Part shown: positions 23,907 to 33,457 of the stretch, piece by piece
Layout: each line of letters opens with the position of its first letter
Position numbering within the stretch: the stretch's first letter is position 1
Origin: Ophiobolus disseminans
Lineage: Eukaryota; Ascomycota; Dothideomycetes; Pleosporales; Phaeosphaeriaceae
Reading direction: 5' to 3'
Assembly (NCBI GenBank): GCA_010093685.1
Contig: MU006218.1
Location: forward strand, 1,089,766-1,153,765
DNA length: 64,000 bases
Position numbers and translations under genes: made by a program
The notes under the pieces: generated by a model
Seen by the model: only the letters and a program-made list of their open reading frames with translations
Database searches by the model: none
Told to the model about the DNA's origin: nothing

Positions 23907-24643
23907 CTACTTCCTGGCCACCTTCTTGCCCATACTCTCCACCAGAACAGCATCATCCTCGCTGCTCTTGGACGTCTTCTCCTCATCCAGCTCCTTCATA
24001 AAGTCTGATTGGATCGCGGCCTTGCGACTCGCCCACCACTTCTTCTCTGCGGCCAACTTGCTCATGATTTCGCTCAGGCGCTCGCGGATATGTGTGTTTT
24101 GTGCCATTTCCGAGGCGGACTGGAAGATGGTTTGGCCCCAGTTGTCGGCAAAGGCATTAGCCTGGGTGTATGTTAGTACTGAAACTGGTGCGAATACCTT
24201 CAAGATGCACGTTTGCGCATCTTGAAAAAGAACGGAGTACTACGTACTTCCTGCACAACATCCCTCAGCTCCTCCTCGATCTCCTTCTCCGCGCGCTGGA
24301 ATCGCTGCCACAGGTCCTCGCCCACACTGCCGCGCTGCAAGAGAGCCTGCAGCGCCTGCTTCGCATTACGGATCTGAACAATGCGGTGGATGTCTTCGGT
24401 CGCGCGGCGCAGTAGTGCGGCTTTTAGGAGTTCGTCTGGGACCTTGGGGTTCTCTTGGTGTAGGAGCGTCAGGTAGATGTTGCGCTGGAGATGCGGCGGG
24501 AACCAGGGCTCTAGTGAGGCGGCATTTGCGGCCTGTCTCTTGCGGTACAGGTTACTGAATACCGTCAAACTACCAACTAGGATGACGAGGTAGGCGATGG
24601 GTACGCCGAGCATAAGCCAGTCGACGAGGTCGAAAGGCCACAT
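23907..24643 (-). CDS. SEC66: Sec66/Sec71, Sec62/63 translocation complex subunit
   Basis: Subunit of the Sec62-Sec63-Sec71-Sec72 complex that drives post-translational translocation into the ER. Exons 24643-24248 and 24161-23907 (86-bp intron) give 216 residues, close to the yeast 206. The N-terminal membrane anchor is at residues 8-32 (WLMLGVPIAYLVILVGSLTVF), followed by the conserved WFPPHLQRNIYLTL and the helical domain (PDELLKAALLRRA, ANAFADNWGQTIFQ). The C-terminus is basic. It is divergent from NPL4. The intron contains a perfect hairpin (listed separately). Confidence 0.92.
24199..24226. repeat. Perfect 10-bp inverted repeat in SEC66 intron
   Basis: Arms TTCAAGATGC (24199-24208) and GCATCTTGAA (24217-24226) enclose the 8-nt loop ACGTTTGC. 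It lies wholly inside the 86-bp SEC66 intron and could fold in the pre-mRNA, shortening the effective distance from donor to acceptor. Confidence 0.85.
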
Positions 24644-25059
24644 TTTGGAGATGAGGTGGGTGTGGTGTCACTACAACGGATGTCTGGAGTTCCTTATACT
24701 GTGTATCCGTGATTCGTGGTACTACGACAGGAGGTAAGCGACGGCCGGTGTGGGAGAATGAAGGAGAGTGAAGCGTGGTCTTTGGATGCTGCGAGCACTT
24801 TCCGCCGTCGCTGTCTCATTCGGCACCAAGTGGCCTTTCGGAACATTTCGCGCTAGCAACCCATGTTCACCCCGGGCCCTCACGCGTCATGCTTCTGGCG
24901 CCTATCTACCCTAGTTGAACACGACCACCCTCAACCTCACCTCTGCCTGCACCTGCCCTAGCTTTACCCTCCCGCCCACGCCTCCATAAATACCCTCAGG
25001 CCCAGCCGGCCCTCTACCACTCCACTATCAACACACAACCGCGCATGCGGTAGGACACC
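24644..25059. promoter_or_regulatory. Shared divergent promoter SEC66/NPL4
   Basis: 416 bp between start codons of two ER-related genes. A TATA-like CATAAATACC occurs near 24,984, about 75 bp before the NPL4 start; the right half is very C-rich. Confidence 0.45.
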
Positions 25060-27113
25060 ATGATACTGAGGTTCACCAGCAAAGAGGGAAATTTCCGCCT
25101 CACGGTCGATGCTTCAGTCACATTCCCCGAACTCCTTTCCCAGATCGCCGAGAAGCTGCCAAAGAGCGCGGACCTCCAGAGCATCACCGTCAGCAACAAG
25201 CCCCACGGAGGCGATGCGAGGAAGATCGCCGAACTCACGGGCGTGTCGCTCAAGCAGGTCGGACTGTCGTAGGTAGTTCAAGGAAGCTCGACTACATCGC
25301 TGATATCACCCAGACATGGTGCACAACTGTTCCTTGACTTCGCCGAGCAGGGCACGGTATCAAACGGCCACTCCACCGCCCCCACGGGTGCGAATCGTCT
25401 GAATGGCAAAGTCGTCGACGCCTCCGATATGCCCTCTGTCCCGCTCGGCTCGCCCACGCAGATCATCAAGAACCCATGGGAGGTAGTAAAGCAGTCGCCC
25501 CTCGATGACAAGCTCGACAGACAAGATGGCAAGATAGCGAGGAAACGGGATGCGAGAATGTGCACGCACGGTCCGAAGGGTATGTGCGACTACTGCATGC
25601 CGTTGGAACCGTATTCAGCGGAGTATCTCGCCGAAAAGAAGATCAAGCACCTGTCTTTCCACTCGCACCTGCGCAAAGTCAACTCAGCGAAGAACCGACC
25701 GGAGCTCGGAAGCTCGTATATGCCGCCACTTACCGAACCCTACTATCGCGTACGACCAGATTGTCCGTCCGGACACAAGCCGTTCCCCGATGGCATTTGC
25801 ACCAAGTGCCAGCCCAGCGCCATCTCGCTCAAGCCGCAAGAGTACCGCATGGTAGACCACGTCGAGTTCGCGTCGATACAAGTCGTTGATGATCTGATCA
25901 ACTTCTGGAGAAACACCGGCTGCCAGCGGTTAGGATTTTTGTATGGGCGGTATGAGGAGTACACCGAGGTACCCCTCGGCACGAAGGCTGTTGTAGAGAC
26001 CATCTACGAGCCGCCACAGGTCAACGAGCTGGATGGTATTTCGCTGGGCCAGTGGGACAATGAGAAGGAGATTGACGAGATCGCTGCTCAGTGTGGGCTG
26101 CAGCGGGTGGGTGTCATCTACACAGATCTTCTGGACGCAGACAAGGGCGATGGTTCTGTCATCTGCAAGCGCCACATCGACTCGTACTACCTATCGTCCC
26201 TCGAAATCGCCTTCGCAGCTCGGTATCAAGCAAAGTACCCACGGCCGACAAAGTGGAGCGAGACTGGCAAGTTTGGATCGAACTTCGTCACTTGCGTGAT
26301 TAGCGGTGACGACCAAGGACAGATTGGTATCTCCTCGTATCAAGCTTCAAATGCCGCGGTGGAGATGGTACGAGCCGAGATCATCGAGCCATCCGCAGAA
26401 CCATCAGTCATGCTTGTACAGTCAGAAGATGATAACGACGCACTGAATCGAGCACGGTATATCCCAGAGGTCTTCTACAGGCGGATAAACGAGCATGGAG
26501 CGAATGTCCAGGAGAATGCAAAGCCTGACTTTCCCGTCGAATATTTGTTGGTCACTCTCACCCATGGATTCCCAACTCAACCAAACCCTCTCTTTACTGG
26601 CGGCAAGTTCCCGATCGAGAATCGCGAGATCATGGGCGAGATGGGGGATATCCCGGCTTTGAGCAAGGCCCTCAATGCAAAGTCGAACGGTCTTGCGCTC
26701 AACACCACGAGTGGCCTCAACGCCATCTCCAACTTCCATCTCCTGTGCTTTATTCACAACTTTGGTGTTTTATCCAAGGTATGTCAGTGACTTCATTCGA
26801 GGTGCTACTGCTAATATTCCACTAGGATGAAGAGTCGCTCCTTTTCAAGGTGGCTTCAGTGCATGATACGTCAGAAGGCTCAGCTCTCCAGCACACTCCT
26901 GGCTGGGCGACACTTCTAACAGTCCTCAAAGAAAGTGGTGAGCGCCCCCCAAAACGTTCCTATGAATCCCCATCTTCTTCAAATACGACCAGCAGGGGGG
27001 TTGCTCACCGCGGCGACCAAAACCGCCACTTGCGACAGCCCTCCTTTGGTTCAGACTCCGATTCAGCACAGTTGGCTAAGAGGCTCAAGGGGGCTAGCTT
27101 GAAAGGAAAGTAG
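25060..27113 (+). CDS. NPL4: Npl4, Cdc48-Ufd1 cofactor
   Basis: Ubiquitin-binding cofactor that with Ufd1 recruits the Cdc48 ATPase in ER-associated degradation. Exons 25060-25268, 25314-26778 and 26826-27113 (introns 45 and 47 bp) give 653 residues. Order: N-terminal ubiquitin-like domain (about 1-75), the Npl4 zinc-finger region around residue 150 (CTHGPKGMCDYCMP) and a second Cys pair near 235 (CPSGHKPFPDGICTKC), then the catalytically dead MPN-type Npl4 domain (about 250-560, VDHVEFASIQVVDDLINFW, QRVGVIYTDLL). The C-terminal 60 residues are polar and basic. Exon joins keep all blocks in frame. No anomalies. Confidence 0.95.
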
Positions 27114-27486
27114 AAGTTCCTGTAGCGATGCTCTGCTTTGTAGGTTCGACGACTATTTTGCGGCTCGGAGGACAGCTAAGTCTGCTAAATGCACATGGAG
27201 GATTCTGGTTGAGGATGTATGGATTCTAAACGCTACGAAATGCGTGAGCATGGCCTAGATTTGCTTTGAAACAGTCACAGACATCGACGTCTCCGCTAGA
27301 TCGTCGGAAAAGGAAAGATATCATACTAAACTTTCTGCTGCATTGCGGACTTGGTGATGATGTGATTGGATGAATGATCGTGTGGCCTGTGCTCAATGCT
27401 CGTGAGGTCGCGTCGCGTCCGCGTTGCACTTTAGCCTTGACCGACATCCCCGCAACTTTCTTCGAACCACTACACATGCAAAGAGC
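27114..27486. promoter_or_regulatory. NPL4-RFC2 intergenic, MCB-like element
   Basis: 373 bp with the NPL4 3' UTR and the RFC2 promoter. At 27408-27418 the plus strand reads TCGCGTCGCGT, which on the other strand contains two overlapping ACGCGA units, similar to the MBF/DSC1 site ACGCGT of replication genes. It lies about 70 bp before the RFC2 start. The functional reading is inference. Confidence 0.35.
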
Positions 27487-28794
27487 ATGGCGGATTTCTT
27501 CAACCTCAAAGCACGGCAGCAGGCCGCTGCGCACGCTAGCTCATCAAAAGCTCCCACAAGCAAGCAGGAAAACAACCGTCTGCAGCCATGGGTCGAGAAA
27601 TAGTACGGCTCTGCACCTCAGTATATGCAACATTGACTGACATGAACCTACAGCCGCCCAAAAACGCTCTCCGAAGTCACAGCGCAAGACAACACCATCC
27701 AGATTCTCTCGCGCACCCTCCAGTCCACCAATCTCCCTCACATGCTCTTCTACGGTCCCCCAGGAACTGGCAAAACATCCACCATCCTCGCGCTCGCAAA
27801 GCAACTCTATGGCCCCGAACTCATCAAGTCGCGTGTCCTCGAACTCAACGCCTCCGATGAGCGCGGTATTAGCATCGTCCGGCAAAAGGTCAAGGACTTT
27901 GCACGCCAGCAACTCAGCGTTGCACCCACACATCAAGTCATGGTTGAGGATAAAGACAGCCCTGACAAGGGCAAGATGGTGCGCTACAGAGACAAGTATC
28001 CATGTCCGCCGTTCAAGATCATTGTCCTGGATGAGGCGGATAGTATGACACAGGATGCGCAATCTGCGCTGCGCCGAACCATGGAGACGTACAGCCGAAT
28101 GACGCGCTTCTGTCTTGTATGTAACTACGTCACTCGCATCATCGACCCTCTCGCATCCAGGTGCTCGAAATTCCGCTTCAAGAGTCTCGACCAGGGCAAT
28201 GCAGTCAAGCGCGTGGACGACATCGCCAAGTTGGAAGGCGTGAAATTGGACGACGGCGTCAGCGAAGAACTAGTCCGAGTCGCAGACGGCGATCTACGAA
28301 AAGCCATCACATTCCTACAGTCCGCCGCTCGTCTCGTAGGCGCGATACAAACAGCTGGCGCAGGCAGCAAGAAAGCCAAGCGCGTCATCGAAGACGACGA
28401 CGACGAAATGGACATTGATGCCCCCGCCACTTCCAAGTCTTCCGGTCCGGCAATCTCCCTCGAACAAATTGCTGAAATCGCTGGCGTCATTCCCGCACCT
28501 ACACTCGCCGCTTTCTCGGACAGCCTCTTCCCCAAGTCCGCTTCGAAAGCTATACGCTACAACGAGATCGCCAGGGTGGTTGAAAACATGGTCGCGGAGG
28601 GCTGGAGCGCTAGTCAGACGGTTGGGCAGTTGTACGAGCAAGTCATGTTTGACGAGCGGGTGGAGGATATCAAGAAAGTGAGACTGGCGGGCGTGTTTAG
28701 CGAGACGGATAAGAGGCTCGTGGACGGTGGGGATGAGCATCTTGCTGTACTGGATTTGGGGGTTAGGGTTGCGGGGGTGTTGTGTATGGCTTGA
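27487..28794 (+). CDS. RFC2: Replication factor C subunit 2 (human RFC4 type)
   Basis: Small subunit of the RFC clamp loader that opens PCNA onto primed DNA. Exons 27487-27602 and 27654-28794 (51-bp intron, phase 2) give 418 residues. Conserved boxes: PWVEKYRP at the start of the AAA+ module, Walker A GPPGTGKT (73-80), Walker B DEAD (165-168) and the SRC motif (207-209). NLPHMLFYGPPGTGKTSTIL and RRTMETYSRMTRFCL match the Rfc2/RFC4 lineage. It is longer than yeast Rfc2 (353) because of two insertions: a charged 20-residue segment before Walker B (VEDKDSPDKGKMVRYRDK) and an acidic, Ala-rich linker (KKAKRVIEDDDDEMDID) between the AAA+ lid and the collar domain. Confidence 0.93.
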
Positions 28795-29183
28795 GTAAGA
28801 GAGTAATGAAAAGAAGTATGGAAAGAGTAGGCAGTGGTATACCCGCTACCCCACATCGTTTCCCAAAGCTATGTTCTCGGTGCATTGTGATTGAAAGACT
28901 AAGGGACAGAGAGAAAAACAAGAACACACCCTTGGGAGATGAGGAAATTGTGCTAATACGGTTGTACGTGTAAGTGGAAGATCCTGGTGTTTGTGAGTAT
29001 GTTTCCACATGTACGCGATAACGTAAGGAAAAACTTGTTGGTATATGCATGGAGGAATGAATGGGCTGGGCAGAGCGAACCCCATGCGAGATTCATTGGA
29101 AGTATAGACGAAAGACAGTTTATTCCTGTCTACTTATTTTCCCCCGAGGGTTAATTTGTGTGCAGGACTTGCTACGCGTTTCG
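28795..29183. other. Convergent 3' region
   Basis: About 390 bp between RFC2 and 2EXR-like copy 4. No gene seen. Confidence 0.5.
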
Positions 29184-29871
29184 TCAACTCCAATGCACGA
29201 CCACTTCCAAGGCATCTCCGGCTACTTCCTTCATGCGCCTCTTTAAATCGACGAGATCCTGCATAACGTTTTCATCAAAGTCTCTTATCTCGAGAACCTT
29301 CACTCCCACCCACTTTAACGCGCTAAACTCTTGCATCCGCGTGATGAGATACCCAGCCGTATAGTCTGCAGTACCTCGAGCATTCCTTGTGAACGTGATA
29401 ATCGATCGGACTTTGCCAACAACTTCGGGCCCGACAGTTTCCAACCATAAAGCCACAGTAGACGTGTTCGAGAACTGAATGGCGCTCAGATCCCAGGGGA
29501 GAAGGCGTGCCTCGGTGTTTATCTGTCGACAGACTTTGAGCAATGCAAACGTGTGTGACTTCTTTTTGAAGTTGCCTCTATTGTCGCAGGAGATCATGGG
29601 AAGATCGACGGATGACGCGAAGGGGACGGACGATGGAAGCGAGTATATGTCTGCGTAATACTCTTGTCGTGGTTGAGCGTGGGTGCACACTAGGATGCGC
29701 CTACCACTGAAGACGTAGCCATAGATTTCATTGCGCAATTCTGGCGGAAGTAGGAGAAGGGGTGAGGCCGTACCGACGGCTGGTGGTCTGCATACTTCTT
29801 AGCGAAAACTCGCACCTATTTCACGATGTTATGGCAACGAACCTTGGAGGCGTCAGTTGGTGGGTTTGCAT
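29184..29871 (-). CDS. 2EXR/DUF7730-like family protein, copy 4
   Basis: Exons 29871-29843 and 29787-29184 (55-bp intron, phase 2) give 210 residues. The first exon is only 29 nt (MQTHQLTPP); the join yields RPPAVGTASPLLLLPPELRN. The main frame has no ATG before the PPELR block, so the tiny first exon is needed, and its phase equals that of copies 1, 2 and 5. Family blocks: LLLLPPELRNEIYGYVFSG and FALLKVCRQINTEARLLPW. Copies 4, 5 and 6 share the extended block SHTFALLKVCRQI or a close variant and form a second subgroup. Function unknown. Confidence 0.7.
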
Positions 29872-30186
29872 GTCTGGCTTCGTCGTCTCTGTGTGGCGAA
29901 GTGTGAATAGAGGGGTCGACGAAGGTTGAGAGTTCTTGGAACGAGGTGAGAGAGTCAAGAAAAATTTCTGGTGCAAACGAAAGTGAGTAGTGAGCAGGTG
30001 GGCCCGCGCTAAGCCTCGTGTGTACCTATAAGGAAACCTTGGAAGGAAGTTGCGCAGGGCTTTTGGAAAACAAGAATCTAGAGCTTAAAATGAGTTTCTT
30101 CAAGAGGTCACGTATACCTTCATAGATCTCTCTAGATGCTCCCCTCATCACATTATCCAACCCCAAGCGTTTTCTGCCGTACTATC
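29872..30186. other. Intergenic between 2EXR-like copies 4 and 5
   Basis: 315 bp, promoter of copy 4 and 3' end of copy 5. Nothing else recognised. Confidence 0.45.
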
Positions 30187-30904
30187 TCACCTCCCAGCCT
30201 CGCATTGCAAGACCTCCAATATAACCTCCTCTCCCACCACTCTCCTTACTTTACACTCCACAACCTCTAACTTCTCTGCAACCCTATCATGCTCTACCCA
30301 CACCTCTAGCCTCCTGAGCCCCGTGAAGCTTCGCAGCCTCTTCATGGCCTCATCATTCTCTCTCTTGTAGTACTTTAAGGTCCTATGGTACATCCGTACA
30401 GTACGAACCGCAGCAATCTTCGGGCCCAACGTATCGATCCATCTATCGAGCACTTGCATATTAGGAATATTGAAGACGTTGAGGTTCAAGGGTAGCAAAC
30501 ACGCCTCGATGTTGATCTGGCGACAAACTTTAAGAAGCGCAAATGTATGCGACAATATCCCGTCGATGGTCTTATTCTCGTGATATTCGAAGTGGGCTGG
30601 GCGTGGATCTTTGCGAGAGCTGGTCACTGGACCGGGTGCGTCGAGCGGGGATATGTAGCCGCGACATACGACGGGATTTTCGAGTTCGTACCTCTCGTTG
30701 AACCGGAACCAGATACTGATGTACTTGCCGCCGAAGATGTGAAAGTAGATTTTGTTGCGCAGTTCGGCTGGTAAGCGGAGAAGGGGCGACGCTAACTGGT
30801 TGCGTTGGGTACTAGAGCATTTTAGCACAGAGCACTTCACATTTATGTTGGGAGATGGAAACACACATCGCTGTGAAGGCATCATGAATTCCCCAATCAG
30901 ACAT
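30187..30904 (-). CDS. 2EXR/DUF7730-like family protein, copy 5
   Basis: Preferred exons 30904-30867 and 30811-30187 (55-bp intron, phase 2) give 220 residues, beginning MSDWGIHDAFTA and joining to TQRNQLASPLLRLPAELRN. Without splicing the same frame is open further upstream, with an internal ATG pair near 30,890, so an unspliced protein is possible. I prefer the spliced form because intron length and phase equal copy 4. Blocks: LLRLPAELRNKIYFHIFGG and SHTFALLKVCRQINIEACLL. The middle is longer than in copy 4, with a Pro/Arg-rich loop. The C-terminal half is rich in Arg, Lys and Val (ECKVRRVVGEEVILEVL). Confidence 0.68.
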
Positions 30905-31396
30905 GTTGATCTCGTTCTGTTGTGAACAAGTGGTGTTGACTTTGATGTTGCACAAGTTGGTGAGACGCAGGTGGAGAGGGGAGGGTGATTTAAGGTCTGT
31001 GCGCCTACACTAGTTTCAGGCAGTGAAGCTGAAGGGTTCAATGCGTCGCGTACGTTCGATTCTGACGCAACAGGCGATGAAATCTAAGAGAAGTTTCAAT
31101 ACTTGGGATTTCGAACGAGATGTGAATAGCGAACAATTCAACTCGAAATGCACACACTTTGGACTTGAAACGCTGCGTTTCCTACCTAGATACCCTACTG
31201 CGCATCCTACTGCGCACAGATCGTACAAAATCGTTCAATGCCCCCAGCTTTTGGTTTATTATGCACCATTTTACGCATGTACATCGGATGTGTAAGCAAC
31301 GTCTTCCTTGTTTGCCCCCTCTGAAGTCCCTCGTGTAACCGGCCCTGTGGCTTCGATTACCTCACCGTCGGTTTCGTCCAACGCACATCTAGGCTG
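30905..31396. other. Intergenic between 2EXR-like copies 5 and 6
   Basis: About 490 bp. Short ORFs only; presumably the copy 5 promoter and copy 6 3' UTR. Confidence 0.45.
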
Positions 31397-32058
31397 CTAC
31401 CTTCCATATTCTCGTGGACAAGAATACACCAAGCCCCACTTGAAAGCCACTTCCAACTTCGATCTAACCGCTTCTTTGAGCCTCGATTCCGTACTCTTCT
31501 TGATGCCCTCGAGTTCCTCTGGTGCATATGGTACATAGAACGCGATAGCAACCTCTACCCGCTTCAAACTCTTGAAGTCATGCAGACGAGAAATGAGATA
31601 ATTTTCCTTGTCTATAACAGAGCCCTCGGTGTACACTCTAATGGTGTGTATGGCGCTTATCAAGGGAAAAACTCCGGTGTCCAGCACTGCAGAAAGTGTG
31701 ATTGGGTGATGGAACCTGAATACATTCAGGTGTACAGGAAGTAAGTGAGATTCCGTATATATCTGTCGACAGACTTTGAGGAGCGCAAACGTGTAGGAAG
31801 ATCTACGATCGCGCATTCTATTCACGCACTCTGTCGACCGTCGGTAGGGTGAACTTAAAACTTGCAATTCGTCATTCTTTTGCGGGCCCGAGTATTTGGG
31901 CAGATACATTATGGCTTGACATTGGGAGTGCGTGCCTGTTGCGGTCCGGGGAGTGTCTCGACATGTATTTCGATGTAATGCCCACCAAAAACGCACTCGT
32001 AGATTTTGTTTCGCAGTTCGGCCGGCAGATTAAGTAGACGAGAGACAGAGGTAGGCAT
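31397..32058 (-). pseudogene. 2EXR/DUF7730-like copy 6, reading frame broken
   Basis: The N-terminal half starts at ATG 32058 and carries LLNLPAELRNKIYECVFGG, but its frame stops at about 31,909. The second half, with YTFALLKVCRQIYTESHLLP and the C-terminal domain to 31397, is in another frame that overlaps it. Either a one- or two-base indel near 31,910-31,925 broke the gene, or a 44-bp intron at 31920-31877 (donor GTCAAG, acceptor AAAAG) restores the frame. That intron would be phase 0 and leave 205 residues, but its donor is weak and no other copy has an intron there. I therefore call it a probable recent pseudogene; an assembly error is also possible. Everything else in the family fold is preserved. 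Confidence 0.6.
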
Positions 32059-32818
32059 GTCGTTGACGTGACAGTAGAGTTTTGAGATTTGTGTTGTAGG
32101 CAACAGGCGCTCAAAGTCGATTGCGGGGTTGTGGAGGTTCGTAATGGCACGTGACTTTCGTAACACAACCTGGGGGGCCAAAAATTCGCGGAGCTAGATT
32201 CGACGCCAAGAGTCATTGGCGAAGGTGAAGGAGGTCCAGCATATAACGGCTTCGTCGAACTGAAGTCACTGTAGTGCTCCCCCAAGGTTTGGTGTGATGG
32301 AGTTTGCGGAGCTTAGGAATGCGGGAGGGGGGGCAAGAGCTGAGTGAGCAACTGTGGGAACATCTCGTTTTCTCGCCAAGACAAGAAGGCATGTTCATAA
32401 CACCAAAGCTGGCGGCAGGGGACACCCAGGATCCGAAACGGTGCAAAGAGTATTATAGCACACGTCACTTATCAGAACTGAGGAACGTCAAAATTCACAA
32501 ATCTGTGGGTATATTGAATGCATTTTCTTGGAAATGCCGGGTATAGAAGAAAGTAATGGGAAACCGACTGTCTCGACAGGATTGCACAGCGCGTCCCTCA
32601 CAATCAGAAAGCACAGCTGCTGATGAATGAGGCAGAGACAAGCATGATGCTGGCAGCGCCCGTCCGCTTGTATGCAAACAGTGAAATACAGTACCCCATT
32701 TACTCAAAAGCTCCACCCGTGGAGTAGATCCGAGAAGATCAGCGACATGAACCTTTGCGCGCGATGACTGTAAGCATACATGCTGGCTTCGACTATGCAA
32801 GCAAACTAGAGCATGCCA
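32059..32818. other. Intergenic
   Basis: About 760 bp between 2EXR-like copy 6 and the surface-protein gene. Short ORFs only. Confidence 0.45.
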
Positions 32819-33457
32819 TCAAGCGAAGTAGAAGAAACCGGCGCCGAGTCCAACCCAGGCTAGAGCCGCCAGTACCTCCATCGTCATAGCGGTCTTAGAG
32901 CCAGTCGAGATGTAGCCGGTAGGAGAGGGAGTTGCAGTCGCAATAGTGCCGTTTGACGTTGAGGAGCGGTTGGCAGCCGCTGTACCCGCGGATACATGAT
33001 GCAGCGTCTTCGTGATCGTGCTCGTAACGCAAGTAGGCATCGCGGTAGTAGACTGAAAAGAAAGAGTCAGTAGCGGAAAGTGGGGACAGGGGATAGGGGG
33101 CACTTTAGGTGCAAGGCTGGGGCCAGGCTTTAGACTCACGTTGCTGGTTGTAGATGCAGATACCGACACATTTGCGCTCGCCGCCACGACCGGAGCGGGA
33201 TATAGTTTTGGCAACAGACTCTTGACGTCCGCGGGAAGCTTTGAGTACCACTCCGGCTCGAAACCACCTGTCGGCCGCGGGAAGTCAGGACCCGGTGGGA
33301 TAGCAGTCTTGAGAACCGACAGCACGGAGAGGCGAGCCGGGTCCATGGTCTTCGCATCGATGAAGCGCGCAACCAATTCCTCAACCTCGCGAGCGTTGAG
33401 CTGGGCATCCGAGGCTGCGGCGAGCGCGAAAGCGGTAATGATGATGAATAGCTTCAT
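32819..33457 (-). CDS. Small secreted, probably GPI-anchored surface protein
   Basis: Exons 33457-33140 and 33052-32819 give 183 residues. The 87-bp intron is a multiple of three with no stop, but it has a perfect GTGAGT donor and a pyrimidine tract ending CTTTTCAG, so splicing is likely. Start chosen at ATG 33457, because it begins a signal peptide (MKLFIIITAFALAAASDA). Then comes a conserved-looking helical part (REVEELVARFIDAKTMDP, FEPEWYSKLPADVKSLLP) and a Ser/Thr-rich stalk with N-glycosylation sites (NVS, NRS, NGT). The hydrophobic C-terminus (MEVLAALAWVGLGAGFFYF), preceded by GSK, fits a GPI signal. Only one Cys remains in the mature part, so it is not a CFEM-type protein. Function unknown. 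Confidence 0.7.
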   Translation of the reverse strand: MKLFIIITAFALAAASDAQLNAREVEELVARFIDAKTMDPARLSVLSVLKTAIPPGPDFPRPTGGFEPEWYSKLPADVKSLLPKLYPAPVVAASANVSVSASTTSNVSLKPGPSLAPKVPPIPCPHFPLLTLSFQSTTAMPTCVTSTITKTLHHVSAGTAAANRSSTSNGTIATATPSPTGYISTGSKTAMTMEVLAALAWVGLGAGFFYFA

